This document shows, piece by piece, positions 12,633-24,892 of a DNA stretch of 64,000 bases. Made by a program: the position numbers and the translations under genes. The DNA is from Gossypium raimondii. Its lineage: Eukaryota > Streptophyta > Magnoliopsida > Malvales > Malvaceae. The stretch is taken from contig NC_068571.1 of the NCBI RefSeq assembly GCF_025698545.1, positions 53,229,733-53,293,732 on the forward strand, in the 5' to 3' direction. Within the stretch, counting starts at the first letter, position 1. Every line of letters starts with the position of its first letter. The notes beneath the pieces are model-generated. The model was not told the origin of the DNA, did not search any database, and saw only the letters and a list, made by a program, of their open reading frames with translations.

Positions 12633-15600
12633 TCATCTCTTTTGGAAGTTGAAGAATTTCATGGAGAAAGCAAATACAGAAGCAAACAACAAAGTAAACC
12701 CAATTAGGACAAGACAGACTATCCATAACCAGTCATGTCTGAAGCCAAAGTAATCTTCCACGAACTGAGCCACTGTTTCTCCTGTCTCTAACTTGTTCTG
12801 CAAGTCACCATACTGTGAAGTTGTCATTCCCCACATGGACCATGAAACCGGACACACCCAAGCATACCATCTCCACCACACAACAATCCTCTACAAATTT
12901 GTAAAAATTCCATACAATCATCATGTATATATATATATATATATATATATAGAATCTTAATAAAAAAAGATGGAAAGAGATGAAAGTAGAGCTTACCGGT
13001 CGCGGAATTATGAAACCGGAGAAGAGACTCCACATTGTAAAAAAGATACCAGAAAGTACTGCAGCAGTTGGTTGATTAGGACTTGCAGATACAACCATGA
13101 TTCCATAGTATATGTAGAGAAGAACTGTGATGAACATGATGAATGTGTTTAAGAAGAACTTGGATGCTGTCCATTGAAACCCCATCATTGCATAAACTAT
13201 AACCCCATATATAGCAACTTGAGCTATGGTATATGGGATTTCAATAGCAACCTGAAAATGGGAAAAAAATTGTTACTAGGTGAGCAAGGCAAACCAAATG
13301 GTAAAGATTAATTAATTACCTGTGCAAAAGCATAAGGTAATGCAGAATAAAATCCAGCAGCTCTTTCTCTGTAAAAAACTGTTCTTTCAGCTATTATAAC
13401 AGGTCTCACTGAAGCAGCACTTTGTGTTCCCATGAATGTAATTGCAGTGTACATTGCACCCATTGCATTGAAAAGATCCTGTTTTGTTCCCCTGTAATAA
13501 TCAAAGTTAGTATCTTTTCTTCGATTCAAGCTTGAGCTTAAAATGTTTACCTTTTGCTTCCAAGGTTCCAGAATAAAACTCCGAAAATAATGCTCATTGC
13601 AGTACTGAAATAAAGCCTCACTGCATTGTATGATGTGTTCCTCCAATATGATCTGTGTTGTTTCCATAAACAAGCTATGAATTGTGTAAGGTAGGGTTGT
13701 GCATACTTGGTCGGAAAATGGAGATCGTGTGAGCCAGGAGGTGGTGTGCTCAACTCCGAAATCAAGGCCTTGTTTCTTCTGCAATATTAGCTTGGAGTAT
13801 AAGTTTTAAGAAGTAGCAAAGATTGTGATTACATTATATGTATATATATATATATATATATGAGATAATCAACCTATAAAGATCGGATCTTTTGTACTGG
13901 TCAGCGAATTTTACTCCTAGAATCTCTTCTTGAGGTCGTGTTGTCACTTCCAACACCCAGGTTGCCGGGTTATAGCCTTCTTTTATCTTGCTTACTCCAT
14001 TGATATCCTCAAAGTACTTGATCAAATGGCTTGACATACGGCCTAGAGGACCGAAATATATTTCTTCACCTCCGCGTGTTAATAGGAAGAGCTATATATA
14101 GATGACATTAAAGATTTATTGTCACTAAAGTTTTCTCAAAAAGACATATAAGAGTAAGTTGTTAAAATCTCTTACCTCATCAAAAGATTCGAATATATCG
14201 ATACTGGGTTGGTGAATTGTGCATACCACAGTTCTTCCTGTATCCACCGTGTTTCTCACGGTTCTCATCACAATAGCTGCTGCTCTTGCATCAAGACCTG
14301 AGGTTGGTTCATCCATGAAAATTATCGAAGGGTTAGCAACGAGCTCGACTGCAATGGTTAACCGTTTACGCTGCTCGATGGATAGTCCGTTCACGTTAGG
14401 AAATCCAACCAATGCATCTCTCAATGGCTTCAACTCAATCAATTCCATAACTTCCTCAACAAAAAGCTCTCTACTTTCAGGATCAATGTCACGAGGCAAC
14501 CGAAGCCACGCCGAGTATAGTAAAGATTCGTAGACAGTTACAAGAGGAGAATGAATGTCGTTTTGTTCGCAATAACCGGTAACTCGAGCAAAAGTATCTT
14601 GTTTCTTTTGATAGCCTGAAACAGTGATGTTTCCTTCTGTATATCCACTGTTTTTCCTCCCTGCTAACACATCAAGCAGTGTAGTCTTACCAGCTCCACT
14701 AACACCCATTAAAGCTGTTAAAACACCTGGTCTGAATGCTCCACTCACTTGATTTAAAAGCACCAATCTATCATCCAACACGCCTTGGGATCTCATTCCC
14801 TAAAAAAATGGTAACTTCATGTCATGTGATAGGATTTCAAGAACATCTCAAGCATTGTATGTTGATTAATTACCTTTGGCATATCAACCGAATACGTGAT
14901 GTTCTCGAAGGTAACTGATAGTGGTGTAAAAGGAAGAAGCATTCCTCTCTCTTGATAATTATGAACCGCCACGGCATCTGCAAGTGCATGTACTTGTCAA
15001 TGAGGTTGAATCTGAGGCAATACATATAGAAAATGAGAGCTCTTAAAGGGCTTACTTCTAGATGCTCTCTTAGTCTTTGAGTTGCTTTTGTTTAACAATG
15101 TTCCGTCACCTTCACTTGCCATGGTAGTGTCTTCTTTAGTAGATTCTTCACTCAAAAACACTGCCTGCGATTTCCCATATTCTGCAGGCATTCATCGAAA
15201 ATGAAAATGTTACTCGAAAAACGGGGGGAAAAAAGTGACTTTAAAAGTGAGGTTACATTACCATCAAGGTAAGCAAAAGCCAGAGCAGATATGGCATTGA
15301 AGAGGAATATAAAGCCAATCAATGCAACAATACTAATCCAATACCAATTTGGATTAGTGAATACCCCACGAGCTTTCAAGACCGCTACTCCAACCGTCTC
15401 TTTTGTTCCGTTAAGAGCCTGTATTCATTTCCACATTCACATTTTTATATATACACTTTGAAGCTCAAAACTTAAGATAAAAGCGAAACTTACTTTATTC
15501 CAAGCATGGCCGAGGAATTCATTTACTGAAATGGCAGTTTGAACATACATAAGAGGCGATGTCCAATATCCCCATATCAACCAGTTGGGCATATTTTCTG

Positions 15601-18600
15601 CAAGGTGGAAGCTCATATTAAAAGCCATATATGTCAAACTGTATATATCAGATATGTTAATAATACCTCTTGATAAAATAAATCCACCAAATATTAAAAG
15701 CCACATCACTGAAAGACAACCAGCTGTGTTAGCAACAACGTGATCTCTAGTTAATGCAGCAAGGCATCTAAACAGTGCATAAGACATTTGTCCACTCATG
15801 ACAAGGACAAGATATTGTTTTAACATCCTGTGGCAACACAAATATGAAGGGGTTAAGCAAGTGAATGTAAGAAATGAGTCGTGATGTTTTGTTTGATACT
15901 GACCTTGTAATGTTGGGATCAAATCCTATTACGTAGTAAGTTATAACAATCCAAACAGCAACTTCAAACATTGATATAAAGATACCAAGAACCGCCGTTG
16001 GTAATGAAAATGCCCATGATGGATAAAACAGACGGTCTCTTTGTTTGTAAAAGACCGGAAGCTTATCGATCGTTAATGGAAGTTCAAAAAACCCGGTGAA
16101 GTTAATCGTGTTTAGGACAAAAAAGAGAGCCCCTAAGTAAACTGTTCCATCTGCAATTGTACTATGATGCTTTCTAGCTTCAACGAAAACGGTAGCAACG
16201 ATAACTGCACCGAGTTCCAACTGAAATATCTTGAAACCATGTAAGAACACATTTCTTTTCATCAAAATAACTTCTCTTGACAAACAAGCTTTCATCAATT
16301 CCATTTTGTTAGCTCCATATCTAGTTTTTGTCAAAGCTGCAGGGTGATTCTTTGACCTGTCAAATGGAACAGCAAGCTGGTTTTTGATGTCTAATCCAAT
16401 ATGAAACGACTCGAAGGCTTCAGCAAATTCATTAACCGAAACAAAACGATACGGTGTTTCGTGACGAAACCAGTATTGTCCTTGATCTTTTCTTGATGTA
16501 ACCTGTTAACAGGGTTGGTTTATAGTTATTTCAATGGAATGAACATAAAACAAAACATGATTCATAACATGTACTTACTTCTTGTAAGTAATCCGCAACG
16601 CCTTTTCTTTCAGGACATTTGAACCCCATGGATTCGAAGAACTTAAGAACGTGGTCTCGAGGGCCCTGGTAAACTATTCGTCCTTCTGAAAGAAGGATAA
16701 TGTCATCAAAAAGCTCAAAAGTTTCAGGTGGGGGCTGAAGAAGTGAGATTATAGCAGTTTTGTTGAAAATGTGGATTGATTGTTTGATACAGTTGACAAT
16801 TTGGTAAGTTGTGGAACTATCAAGACCTGTTGATATATTGTCCATAAAAAGTGCTCCTACAGGACCAACAAGCATCTCCCCTGCCAGTGTCACAAACATT
16901 CAAATCACCAACATTGAATCTTTATCATGTTTTAAAATAGCTAAAAGTACTATAGAGACCCTTGTACTAAGAGTCAGATTGTATTTTGCCTCCTCTACTA
17001 AGAAAATGAACAAATTAAGCCTTGTACATTAATAGAAAGGACCAATTTACTTTTTGTTCTAACGTGCAAGAACTATTTTGCCCATTTCTTTTAAGTAAGA
17101 GGGCAAAATACAATCTAACTTCTAGTAGGTAGGGTGACTTTCACAATATTTTACCTTTAAAACATGTTATAAGTTTGCATTTATACCTGTAGTTACACGT
17201 TTCTTTTGTCCACCAGAAACACCTCTCATCATTGCATCTCCTACTATGGTGTCAGCACAAACTTCCAGTCCTAAAATCTGTTGGGGCAAAACAAAAACAA
17301 AATGAAAATTTAGCAAATTTTTAATGAATAAAATTTGGTTATATAATATAGGGTAAATTATACCCGAAGTTACTAAATTATTAGTAAGTTTACGTTTTGG
17401 TCACTTAACTTCAAAAAGTTACAAAATGATTACTAAACTATTAAAAAAATTTCATTTAAGTCAATTATTTGTTTAAATTGCTGTTATATGGCTTATTTGT
17501 TTGCACCAAATACAAAATAAAAAACTCTTCTTCTCTTTCTCTTTGATAGTTTAGTTTTTTTTTTCATAAAACAACTTTGAGTCACAAATTTGGGAACAAA
17601 AATTCAAACAGCTTTCTTCTCAAATTTCTGACAACTGTCAGGCATGTTCTTCTACTTATTGATGGGTACTGATCTATCGTACTGATATTTGAATCATCGC
17701 TTGATGCTCATTGGCTGAATTTAAAAAAAGAAAAACCTTAACAGCCTAGTTACTTAAATGAAATTTTTTCATCACTTAAATGTCTGTTTTGTAACTCTTT
17801 TAAGTTAAATGAAAAAAGAGGTAAACTAATTTAGTTACATTTACATTATAATATAAAGATAGCTTGATACTACCTTGAGAGCATAGTCTGTAACAATTTC
17901 TTCCTTGTGTCCTTTCAGAACTGATGCCTGCATGACAAAAGATGCATAAAATGTTGGTCAAATTCGCTTTTGATCCCTCTACTTTGACAGTTTTCATTAA
18001 TTTCACCTTCATTAAGGCATCGATATAAGGATCTGGTCTAATATTCAACTCCTTTTCTCTTCTAAGGAGCTCAGTAAGCATATCTGAAGAATGCCAAAAC
18101 AAGCACCCAAATGAATATCATATACCAAAATTATATAATATATGTATATGTGTATATATATGAATTACTTACCATAACCAGTGCCAACGCCTTGACATTT
18201 GGCAGAGAAAGCCAAAGTTTCTCTAACAGTCAATTGAGGTAAATGGATATCATATTGGCTGATATAAGCTGATGTTCTTTGGGGAACAAATTCATGCATT
18301 TCGTGACCATTATACGTTACTTTCCCAGAAAACTATAGTATTAAAAAAAAAAAAACTCATAGTCAATATAACTGATTCTAAGTCAATAAATGAAAAATAA
18401 TATAAACAAAGAAAGACTGTTGCAGTTACCTTGACTAGTGGGTCAAGTTTACCGGTCAATGCTTGAAGTAGGGTGGTCTTTCCTGAACCTGGTGGGCCTA
18501 AAAGTAGTGTTAACCTGAAAATAAATTAAAATAAAATAAAATCTGTATTAACTTGGTCTAATTTTGGTTTTGGTCCCTCTACTATATTCAAATTGGAGGT

Positions 18601-19166
18601 TTAATCACAATACTTTAAAGAATCCATTTCAGAAAAAAAGGTACTATGATAGGTGGAAGTATGAAACAGTAACACTATGTCATCTGTATTCCTTTTCTAA
18701 TAGTTTAAATGCCCATAAGTATTTTTATCTTGAAAATCTTGAAGTTCAAGATGAAATTACTGTTGTGACATTAAACTATTAGAAATAGATAATATCTTTA
18801 TTTCATACAATCCTTTCTCTCTTTATTATACACTAATAAAAAGAATAAAAAAAAGACTAATATAAACAAAATTATTATTTAATTTTATTTGTAGAATAAT
18901 AAAATTTTTAAACAATATTAACTCTATTAAACAGTAAAGTAAATAAGTAAATATTAACCCAAAACTAAAACCAAAAATCAATTTAATTACCTGCCTGGCT
19001 TGATAATCCCACTCACATCTCGTAAAATTGAGAATTTTTTCTTGTGACTTGAGAGTATATGAAGGTAATGCCCAACACCCTATACCACGTACAAATAAAC
19101 CATAGCTTCTTTTTTTTTTTTCTTTTCATAATACCATCATCGACAAATATGAACTGTGATATGAAT

Positions 19167-19201
<35 letters not shown>

Positions 19202-19907
19202 TTGCATACATGGAAAGGTGTATCTTAAAAGAAAAAAAAGAAGAAGAAAAGAGTATATATAAACATGCACGGTATACCTCTACAATATTGAAAAGTGAGT
19301 TGGAGATTGTTGGCAAAGCCCTACTACCAACATAGGCTTCTCCTTGTACGTTTATGTCTTCGAATCGAACTTCTATTGTTGGCAAATTCAAAGAAACCCT
19401 AATTCATCCGATTTAAAAAAAATATTTTTAGCGTATTTAATACGAAGAAAATGGGTCAATATGGGTCGAGTTAAATATTCATTCGTATTTCAGTAAGTAC
19501 TAAGATCCAAGTCTCACAGTTCACAAGTGATTTATAAGTACCATTTTCAGCGTCTAAGAAGCTGGTGATATGCTTTGACCCTAGACCCGGAAAAAAATGT
19601 AAGAAAAGGGGTGTTAGAATGGTAACCTGTCGATTCTTTGTTTGATGTTCTTCAAGAACTCTTCATGTTTATCAGCATTCTTTATAAACCTATTAAGCAA
19701 CTCTTTACTTTCTTGGAACCCAAGTTTTCGAAGATCAATCTCTTTCAAGTCACCCAAAACCCCATGCAAAACTCCTTTACGAGCACGGTCGTAGGTGGGG
19801 AGTCGTTCGAGAGCTGCCCATTTCAGTGCTTCTTCATCGTCTTCTTCTTGCACTCTGCTGCCTGACATGGTCGAACATGTCCTGTAATGTCCTATTTCCA
19901 TCGACAT
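12633..19907 (-). CDS. Full-size ABCG (pleiotropic drug resistance, PDR) transporter
   Basis: 21 exons (minus strand): 19907-19627, 19398-19278, 19079-18991, 18514-18430, 18332-18173, 18083-18007, 17927-17874, 17277-17187, 16880-16579, 16502-15904, 15827-15667, 15597-15494, 15418-15262, 15181-15056, 14977-14874, 14799-14176, 14091-13874, 13778-13551, 13491-13320, 13251-12997, 12890-12633. They total 4266 nt, 1421 residues, normal for plant PDRs. The order is reverse: NBD1, TMD1, NBD2, TMD2. NBD1 has Walker [10 protein letters not shown] (170-178), signature VSGGQ (309-313) and Walker [11 protein letters not shown], with Asn334 where the catalytic Glu is usual. NBD2 has Walker [10 protein letters not shown] (869-877), LSIEQRKRL (976-984) and a canonical [10 protein letters not shown] (D1000, E1001). 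TMD2 ends in the usual FNFQKR-type tail. These plasma-membrane pumps export terpenoids, hormones and other secondary compounds; the substrate here cannot be read from sequence. The start is the first ATG in frame; the second Met is two codons on. Confidence 0.9.
12926..12951. repeat. TA dinucleotide repeat in ABCG intron 20
   Basis: A pure TA microsatellite. Similar runs lie at 13840-13861 (intron 17) and 19170-19199 (intron 2), all within introns of the same gene. Confidence 0.9.
13840..13861. repeat. TA dinucleotide repeat in ABCG intron 17
   Basis: A TA run just downstream (minus strand) of the exon 17 donor at 13873. Confidence 0.9.
16940..17150. mobile_element. Miniature element, family A copy (internally shortened), in ABCG intron 8
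   Basis: Near-terminal AAAGTACTATAGAGACCC on the left and GGGTGACTTTCAC on the right are inverted partners. The interior phrases about 'a few tens of bp in' (TTTTGCCTCCTCTACTAA and its complement) match the copies at 20634-20961 and 48292-48628. It lies wholly in the 306-bp intron between exons 8 and 9 and probably makes up most of it. Confidence 0.55.
17351..17835. mobile_element. Miniature inverted-repeat element, family B, in ABCG intron 7
   Basis: It opens with GGGTAAATTATACCC and the word CACTTAACTTCAAAAAGTTA. The right end carries the inverse, with TTTTGTAACTCTTTTAAGTTAAATG and a final GGTAAACTAATTTAG. The ends pair over tens of bases with mismatches. Related pieces are at 21670-21797 and 52171-52911. 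No transposase is encoded. Confidence 0.55.
19170..19199. repeat. TA dinucleotide repeat in ABCG intron 2
   Basis: A TA run flanked by T-rich and GA-rich stretches. It has no coding role. Confidence 0.9.
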
Positions 19908-21639
19908 ATTTCTCTCTGTCTGTCCTAAAAACACAAATAGATGAAACCAAGACAAAAGGATCTCGTTGTCAACAGTCAACACTACACGTTACTTTTTTCT
20001 CCGCTACAAGGAGGAATTAAAAGAAAAAAAAAAGTTGGTATATGGAGATTTTGGGATGTGTTTTGTTTGAAAGAAAAAGAGTATCTGCATTTAATTACAG
20101 CATGGATTTTGTGCCGCTTTTATGCAATTGTTGTATATCCTTTGTTACCACTTTTATTCATTTCCTTTTTTTCCAAATACAATTTTTTATAACTTACCTT
20201 AAAAATCCTAACGCTTGTGCATCAATTCAGATGCAAAATTATTTGGTTAAATTATTCAAATAAGTCCAAATTGTAATAGAGTTAAGCAAAAATCTTCAAC
20301 CAATATTTCTATTTTAGATTTTAAAAATACTAAAATATTGTTGACATGGATGCATGTAGATATTTCTCTGCATTACCTCCCTGCATACTTTTGTCCAATT
20401 TTTAGTATTAAGGGGATGAATTTTTAGATTTCACAAAATCTTGTTCGGATTACATCATTTATTACAAGCTTCCGCAACTCAATATTCACGCTTTGTCTTA
20501 GCTGTATCCAAGTTTGTAATTTGATTCATCCATAATATGTAAATTTGTTCTTACTTACATCTTTTTACTTCACTTTATTAAAAATATATATGCATTTATT
20601 TTTAATTTTTTTATAAAATTTTATATTAATATTAGGTAAATGTAGCATGGAGGTTCTTGTAATAGGTGTTAGATTTTATTTTGTCCATTCTACTAAAAAA
20701 TGGACAAGTTAATCTCTGTACATTAGATCAAAATGTAATTTGGTCATTCTGTTAAAAATTTCATCTATTTTTACTGTTAAAAACTAGTCTCTGTATGTTA
20801 ACATAATGTACATGTGACACATCACATGTCACTGTTTGATTATTCCGTCTGGCACGCCAATTTTTAATTGTACAAATAAATGAAAATTTTAATAGAATGG
20901 ACTAATTTACTTTTTGATCTAATGTATAGAGGCTAAAAAGGCCTCTATGGTACTTTCACCATTTCTATTACTAATAATAAATAAGTCATTACAAACATTT
21001 GTATTTTGTAGCTATATGATTAATACAATTCTCTTTTTTTCCAAAAATATTTTTCATGTTAATTTTATGGTTCATATTCGGAGTTCGTAATTGTCCTTCC
21101 TAATAATATAATATTCAAAGTGGAACCTACATTTTCCTTAGAAGTGCAATGTATCTTACCACTGAATACAACACTTCTTAATAGGACAATTGCTTTTAAG
21201 TAACACATATTTGTAAATTATAAACAAGACCTTTTTTTTATCTTAATATATTTAAAAATTGAGAAAATATGAATGAAATTAAATTATTCAATTATAAATC
21301 AAAATTGACTGTCAATTACAGACAAAATTTTAGTTCAACTGACACTATCGTTGTTGCAACAATTAAGATGCGTGTTAAAGTATACTTAAGCACGTATTAT
21401 CCTTTTATTTAAGGGTTATAGAGAAGTAAAAATTATTTAAATTCAATTTGGATCTAGTACAATTTTATTTTTGCTACAACCAAGTTATCCTCTATGTTTG
21501 TTTTACCATTTATAGAGACTAATTTTTTTGGAATTCATGGTTGCCCTTTTCAATAGTGTTACCTTCAAGATATGAGCTCGAATTCTTCTATTAAGAGTGT
21601 AATACGCCTTAACATTACACTCTATACTTGTTAGTGGAA
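19908..21639. other. Intergenic between ABCG 5' end and DUF2921 3' end
   Basis: The first few hundred bases upstream of 19907 are the ABCG promoter and leader. No single TATA box is convincing; a TATATGG/CCATATA word sits at about 20037-20044. Further on are the family A element and AT-rich sequence. No gene seen. Confidence 0.4.
20634..20961. mobile_element. Miniature inverted-repeat element, family A
   Basis: About 328 bp. The left end GGTAAATGTAGCATGGAGG pairs with the right end CCTCTATGGTACTTTCACC. Interior phrases TTAGATCAAAATGTAATTTG and TTTTTGATCTAATGTAT are also mirror-related. The middle carries a GC-richer block (CACATGTGACACATCACATG). It is very similar in order to 48292-48628. 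Non-autonomous. Confidence 0.65.
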
Positions 21640-21669
21640 TTTGACATATAAAGAGTTATAAAGTTGGAA

Positions 21670-21797
21670 TGTTGGCGAGTGGTAAGTTTTTTATTTTATT
21701 TTTAGGATTGTTAATTCTCTAACATTTTGAAGTTGAGTGACCAAAACCTAAACTTACTCAAAGTTTACTGACCTTGAATGTAATTTACCCAACTTTA
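21670..21797. mobile_element. Family B miniature-element remnant inserted in the left arm of the inverted duplication
   Basis: The words AAGTTGAGTGACCAAAACC, AAACTTACTCAAAG and TAATTTACCC are the family B right-end text. The sequence either side (21640-21669 and 21800-21934) is matched in reverse complement by the right arm around 31300-31420 without this insert, so the insertion came after the duplication. Confidence 0.55.
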
Positions 21798-21934
21798 AAA
21801 AAACAAAAAGGTTATAAGCAGATTCAAAAGATGAATAATCTCACAATCATTATTGATTCTGACATGAAATTAGATAAACAAGACAGCCAATGAATTAATA
21901 ATACAAACTACATATCAACTTAAAATTTGGAGAC

Positions 21935-24892
21935 TTAGTTATGCTTCTGGTGTTTCTTGTTCTGCTGTATATACACAGTAATTGCAAATATAACCAGACT
22001 AGCAACTGGGGAAAACCTTGCATATATTGAGCTTAAACTTGAAAAATCAAATCTTTCTACTTTGGGATCCATTATGTAGTCAAAATAGAGCACAAACAGC
22101 CTTACTGAAGTCAATCCAAGGTAATAGCCTTCTTTCAAGCACTTAACAGGCATTGCTATAAGTCCATTGCTAATAATCTGAGGAACCAAAAAGAAGTCTT
22201 GTAGGAAATAAACAAGATCCACCATTACAGCCATCCAAGTTTGCCACTCATGTCCAACAAGCAAAATAAGAAATCCAGAAGCATATATGGCCATGGAAGT
22301 CGACATAACCCTTTTCTCTCTAGGAACATATCTTAGTTTAGATGACCCTTCAGACATTGTCTTGCTTCTAGATTCTATTACCATATAGACAAGTCTTGTA
22401 ATAAGTAGTAACATGACCAGTAAAAGAGCCTTTTCGAAACTTCGAACAAGTTTCAACATTCCATATGATGGATGTGTATTAGGCAAATCATAATCTTGAG
22501 ATCCCATTGATTTCAACATTAATTTGGCATTACAGATCAATGGAAGGCTATATCCAAGGAACTGAAAAGCAAGCATGGTAGTAGAAATGTAAGGAACAAT
22601 GTCTGCATTTACCTTCATGTATAACAGCTGGTTCCATATGATTGCAATCGACATGGTGAGCAGTAGACTGCCTATGATCGCCTCGAAGTATGCTCGTTGA
22701 GTATCTGCTTCGAAATAATCTAGATAATTACTCGAATGAACATGAATGTTGATCAAGTTAAAGTAGAGGGGATCATCTACTTTCCTTTGGCTGTTGATGG
22801 TGATCTTAGCAGTTGGTTTTTTCCACCATTGTAAATTCAGTGGTGGGTACTGAATGTTCACTGATATAAGACAATCTTGGCCTCGTTCTATGCCGATGCT
22901 CTTGACCAAAGCCTTCCTACATCCGACCAAATGCATCTCACCGAAGCTAGGATCATATGCACCTTCCAGGGACAATTCTGAAACATCTTTATATGCTGTT
23001 TGCTCGCGTTCTTTCTCAGTTTTGAATGCGAGATGCATCGATACGTTCCATAACCGGCAACTTGTGAGCTCATCTTTTGTAATGACTGGTTTGTGGCTGA
23101 GATTTCCCTTCACTAAATTGGGGTCAGACCATCCAGATAATGGACCTAAAGAAAGCACCTTGATATGAATAAGGACTCGAGATTCCGGTCCGGCAATCAG
23201 TTGATCATCAGGGACTACAGAGCCATATAAAGCAAGATTACTGGCCAGTTGGTATAACTGAGAGAGTGGCTCTTCTGCATCTTTTAGAGCTGGATACTTG
23301 AAGAGCCATTGCTTGGCAATGTTTAAAATTTGATGAGGTATTGTTCTCCTCTCAAATGCATTGACCAACTTGATCATGGAATAATTATAAGATAAATATT
23401 CAGTGAAATCTCTGGTGTTTATCCCCTGCATTGCACTAAAATATAAAGGATTGTCCAAACCTGAATCCTTTTTCACATTGGATATGGTTCCAAACAGGAA
23501 GCTTCTCTGCTTAATGGAAAATGAACGTGGGAAGTACATTGAGATCACATAATCACATCCTTCGAGTCCTGAGTCGACCGTCCCTTGACATCCAACCATG
23601 GAAAGCTGTCCAGAAGAAGAATTCCATATACCCTCAACAGCTAAAGTCGACCCTGAAAGGCCAGTTCGTAAATTTTCCAAAAATCGGAAACTTGTTTTGG
23701 TAACTGATCTCAGCACTGCAGTCACCTTTACACTGCCGGTTCTGTTTGTATCTTGCTCGCATTTGACATGCTGGAAAATGAGCTTAACCTCATCAAGACT
23801 CGAAATACCAGTAGCCTGCATCTCCTTCTCGAGAACGAAAGGGCCTAATTTGCCATGGATCTGGTTCTTATAGCTGCTGTTGAACCTGTAATTTGGAGCA
23901 ATGCTTAAAAATATTTCTCGATACTCATGGTGAAGTACTCGGCAGAACTCTTTACCAGTAAGCATATGGACACCATCTTCCATCAACTCATCTTGGTAAG
24001 GGGGTGGATCAAAAGTTGTGGATTGGACCAATTCTGAACTAAATTGATATTTCGAGTGGCCACTCAACTGAGAAGATATATGAACTTTACTGAAGTACCT
24101 TTGCCCTCCTTGTTCATTTAGACTTCTCATTTCTCCATAGATTGCTCTTTGTGTCAAGTTGAAGATTTTAGGATAGCGTAAAACAAGCAAAACTTGATCA
24201 TCTTGCAAGAAACGAATATGGCGGTGATTATAAGTGGGAACATGGCCGGTTTGAAGCTCCCAGAACGCATCATAGTCACATGTGTCGGTACAAGGCAAGG
24301 TTGAAGTTGAACTTCCTACCAAGCACATCAAACGTTCTTCTCCATTATCTTCTACCTCCATATAAACCCCTTCGAAAACAATCTTCATGACCGATGAGCC
24401 TGGATTCATATTAGGCTCTATGCCACCATAAGAAAATGACCAGTCCTTGGATATGCCTACAGATAGAACCCCTCCAAGACTTACTGTGTTTTGAAGTTGC
24501 TGGATGGAGTTGACATCCTTTACCTCAAAGGAAGCTAACTTAAGTAGGGAAGTTGGAGGTTGACTGCTCTCAAGGTTGCCATTGTCATCAAATTGTATCA
24601 ATGGTGCCTCATCAGTTTCCTGCTCCCAATCACCAAGATAGAAGGAGAGTTCATTCTTGAGCCTACTTCCCCTGTTGACATCAGGTTTTAGTTCAGAAGC
24701 TAAGGTTAGAAAAGAGCTGCAATGCTTTTCGATATCGGTAGACCGGTTGTATGCAATGACAACTGAAGAATCCGGCAGGGTCGGGTCGAAGTCGTAAGGT
24801 GGCATAAAACTAGCTATTAACACAGGCAATTCAAAAAATATCCAGAGGAGAAGAACAACAAAGAGTTGAACCTTCATTGTAGGATATTTCAT
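21935..24892 (-). CDS. DUF2921 multi-pass membrane protein, copy 1
   Basis: A single exon of 985 residues from the ATG of MKYPTMK. A hydrophobic signal-like segment (about 6-27) is followed by a roughly 700-residue lumenal or extracellular part with many Asn-X-Ser/Thr sites (for example YNRSTD, RFNSS, NLTQ). The internal layout is repeated, with GIWNSSSGQLSMVGCQ resembling LEGAYDPSFGEMHLVGC and GVYME...MCLVG. The C-terminal third has about six hydrophobic spans. This is the plant DUF2921 family. Arabidopsis FLY1 and FLY2 join such a region to a RING ubiquitin-ligase domain, but here the chain ends in QQNKKHQKHN with no RING, so the biochemical role is unknown. It is divergently paired with the copy at 28263-31298, and most aligned residues are identical by eye. 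Confidence 0.85.
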   Translation of the reverse strand: MKYPTMKVQLFVVLLLWIFFELPVLIASFMPPYDFDPTLPDSSVVIAYNRSTDIEKHCSSFLTLASELKPDVNRGSRLKNELSFYLGDWEQETDEAPLIQFDDNGNLESSQPPTSLLKLASFEVKDVNSIQQLQNTVSLGGVLSVGISKDWSFSYGGIEPNMNPGSSVMKIVFEGVYMEVEDNGEERLMCLVGSSTSTLPCTDTCDYDAFWELQTGHVPTYNHRHIRFLQDDQVLLVLRYPKIFNLTQRAIYGEMRSLNEQGGQRYFSKVHISSQLSGHSKYQFSSELVQSTTFDPPPYQDELMEDGVHMLTGKEFCRVLHHEYREIFLSIAPNYRFNSSYKNQIHGKLGPFVLEKEMQATGISSLDEVKLIFQHVKCEQDTNRTGSVKVTAVLRSVTKTSFRFLENLRTGLSGSTLAVEGIWNSSSGQLSMVGCQGTVDSGLEGCDYVISMYFPRSFSIKQRSFLFGTISNVKKDSGLDNPLYFSAMQGINTRDFTEYLSYNYSMIKLVNAFERRTIPHQILNIAKQWLFKYPALKDAEEPLSQLYQLASNLALYGSVVPDDQLIAGPESRVLIHIKVLSLGPLSGWSDPNLVKGNLSHKPVITKDELTSCRLWNVSMHLAFKTEKEREQTAYKDVSELSLEGAYDPSFGEMHLVGCRKALVKSIGIERGQDCLISVNIQYPPLNLQWWKKPTAKITINSQRKVDDPLYFNLINIHVHSSNYLDYFEADTQRAYFEAIIGSLLLTMSIAIIWNQLLYMKVNADIVPYISTTMLAFQFLGYSLPLICNAKLMLKSMGSQDYDLPNTHPSYGMLKLVRSFEKALLLVMLLLITRLVYMVIESRSKTMSEGSSKLRYVPREKRVMSTSMAIYASGFLILLVGHEWQTWMAVMVDLVYFLQDFFLVPQIISNGLIAMPVKCLKEGYYLGLTSVRLFVLYFDYIMDPKVERFDFSSLSSIYARFSPVASLVIFAITVYIQQNKKHQKHN

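Noticed and set aside
19908-19982. Longer ABCG N-terminus
   Set aside because: It is open in frame but begins without ATG; the usual PDR N-terminus fits a start at 19907.
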